Of a DNA stretch of 64,000 nt, positions 1 through 8,053 are shown piece by piece. The position numbers were made by a program, and so were the translations under genes. Source of the stretch: Mediterranea sp. (in: CFB group bacteria) (GTDB taxonomy: Bacteria > Bacteroidota > Bacteroidia > Bacteroidales > Bacteroidaceae); the NCBI GenBank assembly GCA_031261785.1, contig JAISIZ010000019.1:36860-100859 (forward strand), written 5' to 3'. Each line of letters starts with the position of its first letter. Position 1 is the first letter of the stretch. Below the pieces are notes generated by a model, which saw nothing but the letters and a program-made list of their open reading frames with translations, was not told the DNA's origin and searched no databases.

Positions 1-99
1 GAACAGGCTCTCTTTGGCGAAGTCCGTGGTGGGACGCGCCTTGAAGGTCCGTGGTGGCTCGAACCTTCTGTGTTTGTATATTCCTCCGATCACTCGCAT
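1..99 (-). CDS. rsmD: 16S rRNA (guanine(966)-N2)-methyltransferase RsmD, N-terminal part (truncated by window edge)
   Basis: Minus-strand translation from ATG at 99: MRVIGGIYKHRRFEPPRTFKARPTTDFAKESLF, the typical RsmD N-terminus. Overlaps the stop of the DUF3822 gene. Not in the ORF track. Confidence 0.85.
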   Translation of the reverse strand, partial: MRVIGGIYKHRRFEPPRTFKARPTTDFAKESLF

Positions 100-866
100 G
101 TCAGTAGGGCTTGCAGGTCAATATTGGTGGCGGGGTTCATGACGAACACCTGCCTGACGAATCGTTTCAGCTCCCCGGTCAGCTCATCTTTGCCGGGTAG
201 CGGGCCGGCCAGGTGCAGCTCGTCGCGCTCCTGGTCGAAATCCAGTTGCTTCCATACGTAGAGCAGGTAGTAGAGACGGTCGGCCGTGCATGCGCACCCG
301 AACGAGTTGGCCAGCAACAACCGTCCGCGTTCGAAGACGTAGATGCCCAACTCCTCGCCACGGACGAAGACGTACATCTTCTTGCTGTTGCCCAGGCGGC
401 TCTTCGCGCCGAAATAGTCGATGAGTGGGGTGGCTTGCGCGTAGAAATGGGCGTCGGCAAACTGCTCGCCGAGGAGGCTGAGCACGCTCTTGTCGATACC
501 GAAGATCACAACGATGTTGCTCCGTGTCAGGAGGTTGAACATCACTTTTTCGTTTTCTTGCCACGGATGGTTGCAGAGGAACAGGGTCTCGGCCTCTTCC
601 TCTTCCCCCTCGAATGTCTCCAGGGGCACGGTGGTGAAGCGTCGGCCGGTGACCATCACGTTGACACGTTTGTAGGCGAAACCCATGAAGTCCAGCTCAC
701 GCAGCGCCGCTCGCAGGTTGGCCGTGAGCGAGCGTGCCTCGTCCACCTCCTTGTCTATCGTACGTGCGCTCCCTTCCTCTAAGGGGTTGTAGATAGAAAA
801 AGAAAATCCATCCGTACTAAGACGGATGGATAAGGTGCATTGCTTGGACAACAAGGGATCGACCAT
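90..866 (-). CDS. DUF3822 family protein
   Basis: 258 aa ORF; sequence and position upstream of rsmD typical of Bacteroidales DUF3822. Confidence 0.8.
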   Translation of the reverse strand: MVDPLLSKQCTLSIRLSTDGFSFSIYNPLEEGSARTIDKEVDEARSLTANLRAALRELDFMGFAYKRVNVMVTGRRFTTVPLETFEGEEEEAETLFLCNHPWQENEKVMFNLLTRSNIVVIFGIDKSVLSLLGEQFADAHFYAQATPLIDYFGAKSRLGNSKKMYVFVRGEELGIYVFERGRLLLANSFGCACTADRLYYLLYVWKQLDFDQERDELHLAGPLPGKDELTGELKRFVRQVFVMNPATNIDLQALLTCE

Positions 867-1555
867 TATTCCCAGTTGCCTGCGCCGTTGTTCGGAGTTT
901 CGATGTCGCCGACCTTCAAGCCCGGGTAGCGATTGGTCTTTTCGGCCAGTTCGCGCAGGTTGATGATCTCTTGATTGTCGAGACCTCGCAGGAAGCTCTC
1001 GTACGGGGCCTTCACCTCAAACAAGTTGAGCGGCGCTCCCGTATTGGCGTCGGTATCGTTTCGGGCAGCCATCTCGAACATCATACCCTCGGAGAAGGGG
1101 ATGTACCTCATCGAGTCGGGATTGAAGCCCCTGGGGTAGACGGTATCCAGCACGGCTACCCACGTGGTGTCGCGCTTGAAGTTCTCCAGACCCCATTTCT
1201 TCACTTCATCGAAGCGGCCTGTCTTCTTTGCCTTTTCGATGATTCGAACCGCTTTCTGCTCAGTCAATCCGTCTTCCAATTGCTGGTCTGTCAACTGGCC
1301 GAGCTTCATGACGAAGGGCAACTTTTGGTTCTTGACGAAATCAATCAGTGTGTCCATGCTGGCCGTGTACTTTCCGTTGTGCAACATGCGGTACTCTTGC
1401 TGCGCTTTACGGATGTCGATCAGACGGGCTTTCACTGCTGTTTCTCTTGTTTTTTGAGCGTTCTCAAAGTTTATCGGACCCATGATACTGGCATAGCAAA
1501 TGTAGATTAATGCCAGGGCACATAGCCCTAAAACAATATTAAGTACTGCTTTCAT
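866..1555 (-). CDS. Membrane-anchored hypothetical protein with one N-terminal TM helix
   Basis: 229 aa; hydrophobic N-terminus MKAVLNIVLGLCALALIYICYA; overlaps the next ORF by one base. Confidence 0.7.
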   Translation of the reverse strand: MKAVLNIVLGLCALALIYICYASIMGPINFENAQKTRETAVKARLIDIRKAQQEYRMLHNGKYTASMDTLIDFVKNQKLPFVMKLGQLTDQQLEDGLTEQKAVRIIEKAKKTGRFDEVKKWGLENFKRDTTWVAVLDTVYPRGFNPDSMRYIPFSEGMMFEMAARNDTDANTGAPLNLFEVKAPYESFLRGLDNQEIINLRELAEKTNRYPGLKVGDIETPNNGAGNWE

Positions 1556-1591
1556 GATAACTTATTGTTTTTTAGTTGTTATATTCGCATC

Positions 1592-1600
1592 GCAAAAGTA
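1592..1600 (-). promoter_or_regulatory. Bacteroidetes -7 box TACTTTTGC
   Basis: Reverse complement of gcaaaagta; matches TAnnTTTGC upstream of the 866-1555 gene. Confidence 0.5.
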
Positions 1601-1652
1601 GGATAATTTAATTTAAATACGCTATTTTCACCGTATTTTTTATTGTGTAACA

Positions 1653-3071
1653 ATGATAAATAACTATTTGGAGAGGCAAATTAAGGAAAATTTCCCTTAT
1701 CAGCCCACATCGGAACAGGCCGAAGCCGTGAAATCGCTCTCGGAATTCCTGCTTTCTGCCGCGTCCGACGAGGCGTTTTTGCTCAAGGGATACGCCGGCA
1801 CGGGGAAGACTTCGCTGGTCGCCGCGCTGGTGAAAGCCATGGACCAGCTGAAGCAGAAAACGATGTTGCTCGCCCCCACCGGCCGAGCGGCCAAAGTGCT
1901 TTCGGCCTACGCCGAACATCCGGCTTTCACCATCCACAAGAAGATTTATCGGCAGCGGTCGTTCTCCAACGACTTGGGCGACTTCTCCGTGGGCGACAAC
2001 CTCACCACCCATACCTTATATATAATAGACGAGGCGTCGATGATTGCCAACGAGGGCCTGTCGGGTAGCGTCTTCGGCTCGGGTAGGCTGCTCGACGATC
2101 TCGTGCGGTTCGTCTACTCCGGACAGGGCTGTCGCCTGCTGATGATGGGCGACCTCGCCCAGTTGCCTCCCGTGGGCGAGGAACTAAGTCCCGCCCTCTC
2201 GGCCGACGCGTTGAAGGGCTACGGGCTGAAGGTGCGCCAGGTTGAGCTGACGGAGGTGGTGCGCCAGGTCGGCGACTCGGGCATCCTCTGGAACGCCACG
2301 CGGCTGCGCCGGATCATAGCGGGTGGAGCGTGTCACGCCTTGCCGAAGATCCGGGTGAATGGCTTCGCCGACATCAAGGTATTGCCCGGCAACGAGCTGA
2401 TCGAGGAGCTGACCGCCTGCTACGACACCGACGGGATGGACGAGACCATCGTCATCTGCCGCTCCAACAAGCGGGCCAACCTATATAATAAAGGTATACG
2501 CGCCCAGATTCTGTGGCGGGAGGATGAGCTGAACAGTGGCGACCTGCTGATGGTGTCCAAGAACAACTACTACTGGACGGAAGCTGACAAGGAGATGGAT
2601 TTCATCGCCAACGGCGAGGTCGCCGTGGTGCGACGGGTGAGGCGTACCCGCGAGATGTACGGCTTCCGCTTCGCCGAAGTCACCCTCCGCTTCCCCGACC
2701 AGCACGACATCGAGCTGGACGCCAACCTGCTGCTCGACACGCTCCACACCGACGCCCCGGCGCTTCCGAAAGCCGACAACGACCGACTGTTCTACACCGT
2801 GCTCGAAGATTACGCCGACCTTCCCCTCAAGGCCGACCGCATGAAGAAGATGAAAGCCGACCCCCACTACAACGCCCTGCAAGTGAAGTACGCCTACGCC
2901 GTGACCTGCCATAAAGCGCAGGGCGGACAGTGGCGCAACGTCTTCCTCGACCAGGGATACCTCACCGACGAGCACCTCACCCCCGATTATTTCCGATGGC
3001 TATACACCGCCTTCACCCGAGCCACCAACCGCCTCTACTTGGTTAACTACCCGAAAGAACAGATCTTTTGA
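1653..3071 (+). CDS. ATP-dependent RecD-like DNA helicase (AAA_30 / UvrD_C_2)
   Basis: 472 aa; Walker A GYAGTGKTS, DEAS motif, C-terminal YAVTCHKAQGGQW and YTAFTRA. Confidence 0.88.
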   Translation: MINNYLERQIKENFPYQPTSEQAEAVKSLSEFLLSAASDEAFLLKGYAGTGKTSLVAALVKAMDQLKQKTMLLAPTGRAAKVLSAYAEHPAFTIHKKIYRQRSFSNDLGDFSVGDNLTTHTLYIIDEASMIANEGLSGSVFGSGRLLDDLVRFVYSGQGCRLLMMGDLAQLPPVGEELSPALSADALKGYGLKVRQVELTEVVRQVGDSGILWNATRLRRIIAGGACHALPKIRVNGFADIKVLPGNELIEELTACYDTDGMDETIVICRSNKRANLYNKGIRAQILWREDELNSGDLLMVSKNNYYWTEADKEMDFIANGEVAVVRRVRRTREMYGFRFAEVTLRFPDQHDIELDANLLLDTLHTDAPALPKADNDRLFYTVLEDYADLPLKADRMKKMKADPHYNALQVKYAYAVTCHKAQGGQWRNVFLDQGYLTDEHLTPDYFRWLYTAFTRATNRLYLVNYPKEQIF

Positions 3072-3110
3072 TCGATTCCATTACTTGGGTTTGATGGGGA
3101 GGGACAAAAT

Positions 3111-3176
3111 TGGTAAAATCGTCAGTACATTGACGTTTTTACTATAAAAATCGTCAACGTACTGACGATTTTACCA
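3111..3176. repeat. Long inverted repeat: 25-nt arms, 16-nt loop
   Basis: TGGTAAAATCGTCAGTACATTGACG / CGTCAACGTACTGACGATTTTACCA, one mismatch. Confidence 0.85.
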
Positions 3177-3284
3177 TTTCCGAAAAGGCTGTTTCTGTCC
3201 TGAACCTGCGAGAGTGGGGGTTAAATAATGATGTCGTCCGCATCATCGGCTACCCAAAGGATTGCTCGATACGTTTCGTTTTCG

Positions 3285-3293
3285 TAGCTTTGC
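3285..3293 (+). promoter_or_regulatory. -7 box TAGCTTTGC
   Basis: TAnnTTTGC upstream of the 3349 CDS. Confidence 0.5.
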
Positions 3294-3348
3294 AGCGTTT
3301 TTACCGTATACAATATCACCAACCTAATAAAATAACAGATTATAGCGT

Positions 3349-4260
3349 ATGAAACCAACTTTATTCTTACTGGCTGCCGGCATGGGCAGCCGTTACGGTG
3401 GCCTGAAACAGCTCGACGGACTGGGACCCAATGGCGAGACCATCATGGACTACTCCATCTACGACGCCATCAACGCCGGCTTCGGTAAGCTTGTCTTCGT
3501 CATCCGCAAGGACTTCGAACAGGACTTCCGCGACAAGATCATCTCCAAATACGAAGGGCACATCCCCTGCGAGCTGGTGTTCCAGTCGCTCGACGCACTG
3601 CCCGAAGGCTTCACCTGTCCCGAGGGACGTACCAAGCCGTGGGGAACCAACCACGCCGTGATGATGGGCGAGGGAGTGATCAACGAGCCGTTCGCCGTCA
3701 TCAACTGCGACGATTTCTACGGCCGCGACTCTTTCCAGGTGATGGGCAAGTTCTTGTCCGCCCTCCCCGATCGTTCGCGTGGCGTCTACTCCATGGTGGG
3801 CTTCCGTGTGGGCAACACGCTTAGCGAAAGCGGAACGGTGTCGCGCGGCGTCTGCGGCACGGACGCCGGCAACCTGCTCACCTCCGTAGTGGAACGCACC
3901 AAGATCCAGCGCATGGACGGCGAGGTGAAGTTCCTCGACGAAAACGACGAGTGGGTCGCCATCCCCGACTCCACGCCCGTGAGCATGAACTTCTGGGGCT
4001 TCACCCCCGACTACTTCGGCTACAGCGACGACTTCTTCAAGGTCTTCCTCGCCGATTCCCGGAACATGGAGAACCTCAAGAGCGAGTTCTTTATCCCCCT
4101 CATGGTCGACGAACTGATCAACGACGGCACCGCCACGGTCGAAGTGCTCGACACCACCAGCAAGTGGTTCGGCGTCACCTATCCCGAAGACCGCCAAAGC
4201 GTAGTGGACAAGATACAGGCGTTGATCAGCGCCGGCGAATACCCCGTCAAACTGTTCTAA
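3349..4260 (+). CDS. Nucleotidyltransferase family protein
   Basis: 303 aa; LAAGMGSRYGGLKQLD nucleotidyltransferase signature. Confidence 0.85.
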   Translation: MKPTLFLLAAGMGSRYGGLKQLDGLGPNGETIMDYSIYDAINAGFGKLVFVIRKDFEQDFRDKIISKYEGHIPCELVFQSLDALPEGFTCPEGRTKPWGTNHAVMMGEGVINEPFAVINCDDFYGRDSFQVMGKFLSALPDRSRGVYSMVGFRVGNTLSESGTVSRGVCGTDAGNLLTSVVERTKIQRMDGEVKFLDENDEWVAIPDSTPVSMNFWGFTPDYFGYSDDFFKVFLADSRNMENLKSEFFIPLMVDELINDGTATVEVLDTTSKWFGVTYPEDRQSVVDKIQALISAGEYPVKLF

Positions 4261-4375
4261 CCCTTTGTTTAGGCACGGATTGCACGAATCACGCGTTTCT
4301 TACTCATTTCCGCGGGATTGTGTCGTCCGTGCCTCATCTTGTCTATCGCCGATGTATCGCAAGTCCTCAAGCCGC

Positions 4376-5152
4376 ATGGACATCAGCCCATTAAAAACGA
4401 TTGTCCTCGTCCATGGCGGCCCTGGAGGAGCGGGCGAATTGCATCCGATGGCGCTCCGTCTATCAGCAAGTTTCGAGGTGGTTGAATCGCTACAGTCGCG
4501 CTATACCATCGCTGAGCTGGTAGACGAGCTGCATGACGATGTCCTCGCGGCCCGCGCCGGCACGGTGACCTTGTTGGGCCATTCGTGGGGTGCGTGGCTG
4601 GCATTGTTGTATGCCGCGCGCCACGCTGGTACGATAGATAACCTGATACTTGTAGGTTGTCCACCGTTGGAAGAACGGTATGTGCCGCGCATTTTGGAGA
4701 ATCGTCTCAGAAACCTGTCCGCCACCGACGCTGACGCATTGTCGTCGGTCATTCGCGCGTTGGAGCGCGCCCCAAATGAATCCCTGATGCACGAACTCCG
4801 CCGACTTACCCATTTGGGCGACAATTACGACGTGGAGGAGTATGCGGGGAACACCCATGTCGATGCCAGGATGTACGATAGCGTCTGGAGCGAAGCGGCG
4901 GAATTGCGCAAGCGTGGATGCTTGTTGGATGTAGCCTCGCGCGTGTCGTGTCCGCTGCATATTATCCACGGCGACAGAGATCCACATCCGATAGAAGGTG
5001 TCACGGAGCCGTTGGATGTCCTGAATATCGGGTACACGCTGTATATCTTGCCCCGATGCGGACACGCTCCGTTTGCCGAGAGGGAGGCGAGAGATGAGTT
5101 TTATGAGGTGATCATGAAAATAAAATCCGCGAATCTCTTGACTCGTCCCTAA
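4376..5152 (+). CDS. Alpha/beta hydrolase
   Basis: VLVHGGPGGAG, nucleophile elbow GHSWG, GCGHAPF; start chosen at MDISPLKT. Confidence 0.78.
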   Translation: MDISPLKTIVLVHGGPGGAGELHPMALRLSASFEVVESLQSRYTIAELVDELHDDVLAARAGTVTLLGHSWGAWLALLYAARHAGTIDNLILVGCPPLEERYVPRILENRLRNLSATDADALSSVIRALERAPNESLMHELRRLTHLGDNYDVEEYAGNTHVDARMYDSVWSEAAELRKRGCLLDVASRVSCPLHIIHGDRDPHPIEGVTEPLDVLNIGYTLYILPRCGHAPFAEREARDEFYEVIMKIKSANLLTRP

Positions 5153-5189
5153 GGGCAGCGTCTATCTTCGCGTCGTAAAACTAAAGTCT

Positions 5190-5485
5190 ATGCGGACAAA
5201 AATGAAGTTTAAAATCGGAGAATTCTCCAAGCTTTGTCAGGTTACGGTCAAGACACTCCGCTATTACGAGGCGGTGGGCTACCCGCGGTGCCTGTCGCCT
5301 TATGCGTCAATCACCGCGGCGTTTACGAAAAGATGCCCGAGACCTTCGCCGACCTCTACTCGTATGCCGAGGCCAAAGGTTATAAGCCGACAGGACTTGC
5401 CCGGTTCAGCTACATCGACGGCATTTGGAACAAAGAATCCGAAGATGACTGGCTGACCGAGATCCAGTTGCCGGTTGCCGAGTAA
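5190..5485 (+). pseudogene. Degraded MerR-type regulator with GyrI-like domain
   Basis: N-terminal MerR helix KIGEFSKLCQVTVKTLRYYEAVG in one frame; GyrI-like C-terminus VYEKMPETFADLYSYAEAKGYKP...YIDGIWNKESEDDWLTEIQLPV in another frame; middle missing. Confidence 0.75.
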
Positions 5486-5503
5486 GTTGCCGAGAAAGGT
5501 CCG

Positions 5504-6826
5504 TCACATATCCTCCAACGACAAACAGCGTGTCTCGACAGCGTATTTAGGCAGGATTTTGTGTTTGAGGTGCTCAACCTTCGTTGCCAGCAGTTCGGAC
5601 TTGACGTTTTTCTTCTGGCGCTTGACTTCACAGGCTACAGCTTTGTTTCTCTCCAACCGCAAAGCCACTATGTCGATCTCGTTTTGAGAGCCTTTAGTCT
5701 CCCACCACGACCCTATCTCCCGATACTCGTGGCTTTCGGCAAATTGCTGTTTGAAATATCGCTCCAGAATCCGCCCCGAATAAGTAGGGTAATCCTCCCG
5801 GATAATGGCCTGAAGCCCCGCGAAATTCTTGATCTCGATAAGCGAGCGATAGCGGTCGAAATAATTAAACCAAAAGCGCAGAAAATTGTCCTTGATTTCG
5901 TATCGTACTGTCTGCGTCCCCTCCTTGGCCAGCAATGGGCGGACACGTGCGATTAGGTCGTAGTCCTCGATAAGCCGCTTGAGATGGCCGCCGGCACTTT
6001 TGCCTCCCAAGGCCGCTTCTATTTCGGGCTGGGTATTTATGCCGCCGGAGATCGCGCCAAGGATAGAAAAATAAGTCGCGTAATTCTTTCCAAACTCCTC
6101 CACCAACAGATTCTTTCCTTCGTCGGTGAACGATGAATTCTCGCGTACCATGAACCCGATCATATCATCTACCGAAAGCGTACGATTGTCGCAGAACAGC
6201 TCTACGTACTTCGGAATACCGCCCGTGAACGCGTACAGGGCAAGTAAGTCATCATTGGTGTACTCGGGTCGATAATCGCATAGAATCTTTTTGAGCGTGG
6301 CGAGGTCGAACGCCGAGAGCTTGACGATGTTGTCCGCACGGCCGAACAGAGGCTCTTTTTTATCTTGAAAGATCTTTTGCATCAGCGAATAGACGGAACC
6401 GGAAACGATAAGGTTCATTTTCGACTTTTTCCGATAGGTATCCCATATATTCTGCATATCGCTGTACACAGACTCATTGATGTTCAGAAACTCCTGAAAC
6501 TCGTCGAGAATAAGATTGAAGGCGCAACGCGTGGCAAGCTCCATCATATATAGGAACAGGGAGCGAAACGTGCGTATCTCGTCCGGCACGAACACATGGA
6601 GCGCACGGGCAACTTCAGGCACGAACTCGGCGCACAGTGTCGATTCGTTTTTCCGCCCTACAAAAAGATAAACCGTAGGCGTACCCTCTACCGACTTGAT
6701 AATAAGGCTTGTCTTTCCTATACGCCTGCGTCCGGTAACGACAGTCATGCGCGAATGGTCGGAAAAGGATAGCTCACGTATCCGCTCCAGCTCCGCAAGT
6801 TCATTTCCTCTATCGTAAAATTCCAT
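5504..6826 (-). CDS. AAA ATPase with DUF234-type C-terminus (archaeal-ATPase-like family)
   Basis: 440 aa; Walker A GRRRIGKTSLI, DEFQEF, C-terminal nuclease-like IDIVALRLERNKAVACEVK. Confidence 0.8.
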   Translation of the reverse strand: MEFYDRGNELAELERIRELSFSDHSRMTVVTGRRRIGKTSLIIKSVEGTPTVYLFVGRKNESTLCAEFVPEVARALHVFVPDEIRTFRSLFLYMMELATRCAFNLILDEFQEFLNINESVYSDMQNIWDTYRKKSKMNLIVSGSVYSLMQKIFQDKKEPLFGRADNIVKLSAFDLATLKKILCDYRPEYTNDDLLALYAFTGGIPKYVELFCDNRTLSVDDMIGFMVRENSSFTDEGKNLLVEEFGKNYATYFSILGAISGGINTQPEIEAALGGKSAGGHLKRLIEDYDLIARVRPLLAKEGTQTVRYEIKDNFLRFWFNYFDRYRSLIEIKNFAGLQAIIREDYPTYSGRILERYFKQQFAESHEYREIGSWWETKGSQNEIDIVALRLERNKAVACEVKRQKKNVKSELLATKVEHLKHKILPKYAVETRCLSLEDM

Positions 6827-6944
6827 ATATTCCGATTTTAGTAACGGCGGTAACCGTAACCGCCGTTACAAAGATACGGCTATATTTTGTTTTTCCAAGA
6901 TTTTGTTTGGTCTTTGTATTCGAAGACTTAAAGAAGGAGCTTTT

Positions 6945-7020
6945 CGGGGGCACCAGTAAGAATCGGAGTTTATCCTGTACCGTCTCCAGTGTAGTTTCCG
7001 GGCAGCATCTTTCACATTGC
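6945..7020 (+). repeat. Dispersed intergenic repeat, copy A
   Basis: ggggcaccagtaagaatcggagtttatcctgtaccgtctccagtg aligns with copies B, C and D. Confidence 0.65.
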
Positions 7021-7153
7021 GCTCTTCCTTGGCCAATTCCAAGACACCGCCGTGAAAGTTGGAATGCTGTCCATTAGAAAGTCATTTAAAAGAAGTCGTG
7101 TCAATCTTGATCCTATTTATTTAAAATTAGTGGTCTGTACCTGGTGAAATGCT

Positions 7154-7463
7154 TATCCGATTTCAGGTGAGACTTTCCCCGGCCGGTTATTCTATCACCT
7201 GATTTCAGGTGGGACTTTCCCCGACCGGTTATTCTATCACCTGATTTCAGGTGGGACTTTCCCCGGCCAGTTATTCTATCACCTGATTTCAGGTGATGCT
7301 TTCCCCGACCGGTTATTCTATCACCTGATTTCAGGTAAGTCTTTCCCCGACCGGTTATTGTCTTACCTGATTTCAGGTGAGACTTTCCCCGACCGGTTAT
7401 TGTCTCACCTGATTTCAGGTGAGACTTTCCCCGACCGGTTATTGTCTCACCCGATTTCAGGTG
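7154..7463. repeat. Tandem array of 8 palindrome-centred units, exact 42-bp period
   Basis: CACCTGATTTCAGGTG palindrome repeated at 7154, 7196, 7238, 7280, 7322, 7364, 7406 and 7448, with conserved linker GACTTTCCCCGACCGGTTATT. Confidence 0.95.
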
Positions 7464-7582
7464 AAGCTTTCCCCAGCGAACTCGAAGCATTTCATTCGCG
7501 AAAATGGAGAAAGTCTTCGATATTTCTCTTTTTTGCAAATATTTTAGATGCCTGATTAGCCGCGAAGGCTTTTAGATACTAC

Positions 7583-7846
7583 AGTTTCCCAACCTCTCGC
7601 TCACAGATTGGACCTGGTTACAGATCCGCGAGGGGGTAACTCTGAGTCCTCCCCTTCCAGCGGAGGGGAGGGGAGGGAAGAATAACCAGCATACTTATTT
7701 ACATATAAATCAATACGCGGTGCGTTCATTGTTTTCCCTCCCCTCCGCCCTCCGGGCACCTCCCCTCCGTTGGAAGGGAGGACTCAGAGTTACCCCCTCG
7801 CGGATCTGTAACCAGGCCTAACCTGTGAGCGAAGGGGTGGGAAACT
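7583..7846. repeat. Large imperfect inverted repeat, about 90-bp arms (MITE-like, no ORF)
   Basis: Left arm 7583-7671 is the near reverse complement of 7758-7846, e.g. CCTGGTTACAGATCCGCGAGGGGGTAACTCTGAGTCCTCCC. Confidence 0.85.
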
Positions 7847-7860
7847 TTAATTAGATATTC

Positions 7861-7935
7861 TTGCCGCTCGCGAAATGTGAGACTTTACCGGAGATGGTTC
7901 TGCCCAAACACAGGATATTCCCGGTGCCCCGAAAA
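7861..7935 (-). repeat. Dispersed intergenic repeat, copy B (inverted relative to copy A)
   Basis: Reverse complement cggggcaccgggaatatcctgtgtttgggcagaaccatctccggtaaagtctcacatttcgcgagcgg aligns with copy C. Confidence 0.7.
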
Positions 7936-8020
7936 CACGCTATTTCGAGAATATGGACGAGTGAATCGAGTGAATTGAAAATATTGCTTAATCGGAACAG
8001 GTACTTGGCTATAAAATGCT

Positions 8021-8029
8021 TATCTTTGC
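8021..8029 (+). promoter_or_regulatory. -7 box TATCTTTGC
   Basis: TAnnTTTGC 25 bp upstream of the 8054 CDS. Confidence 0.55.
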
Positions 8030-8053
8030 CGCCACAACATAAAATCCCAACCA

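Noticed and set aside
7154-7463. CRISPR array
   Set aside because: The intervals between palindromes are themselves repeats, not unique spacers, and no cas genes are in the window. The same reasoning applies to 18750-18885 and 59482-60035.
7113-7538. 141-aa ORF with SHLKSGDRITGRGK repeats (and the opposite-strand ORF 7358-7555)
   Set aside because: The 42-bp period is a multiple of 3, so all frames stay open. Features fit non-coding hairpin repeats better than a gene.
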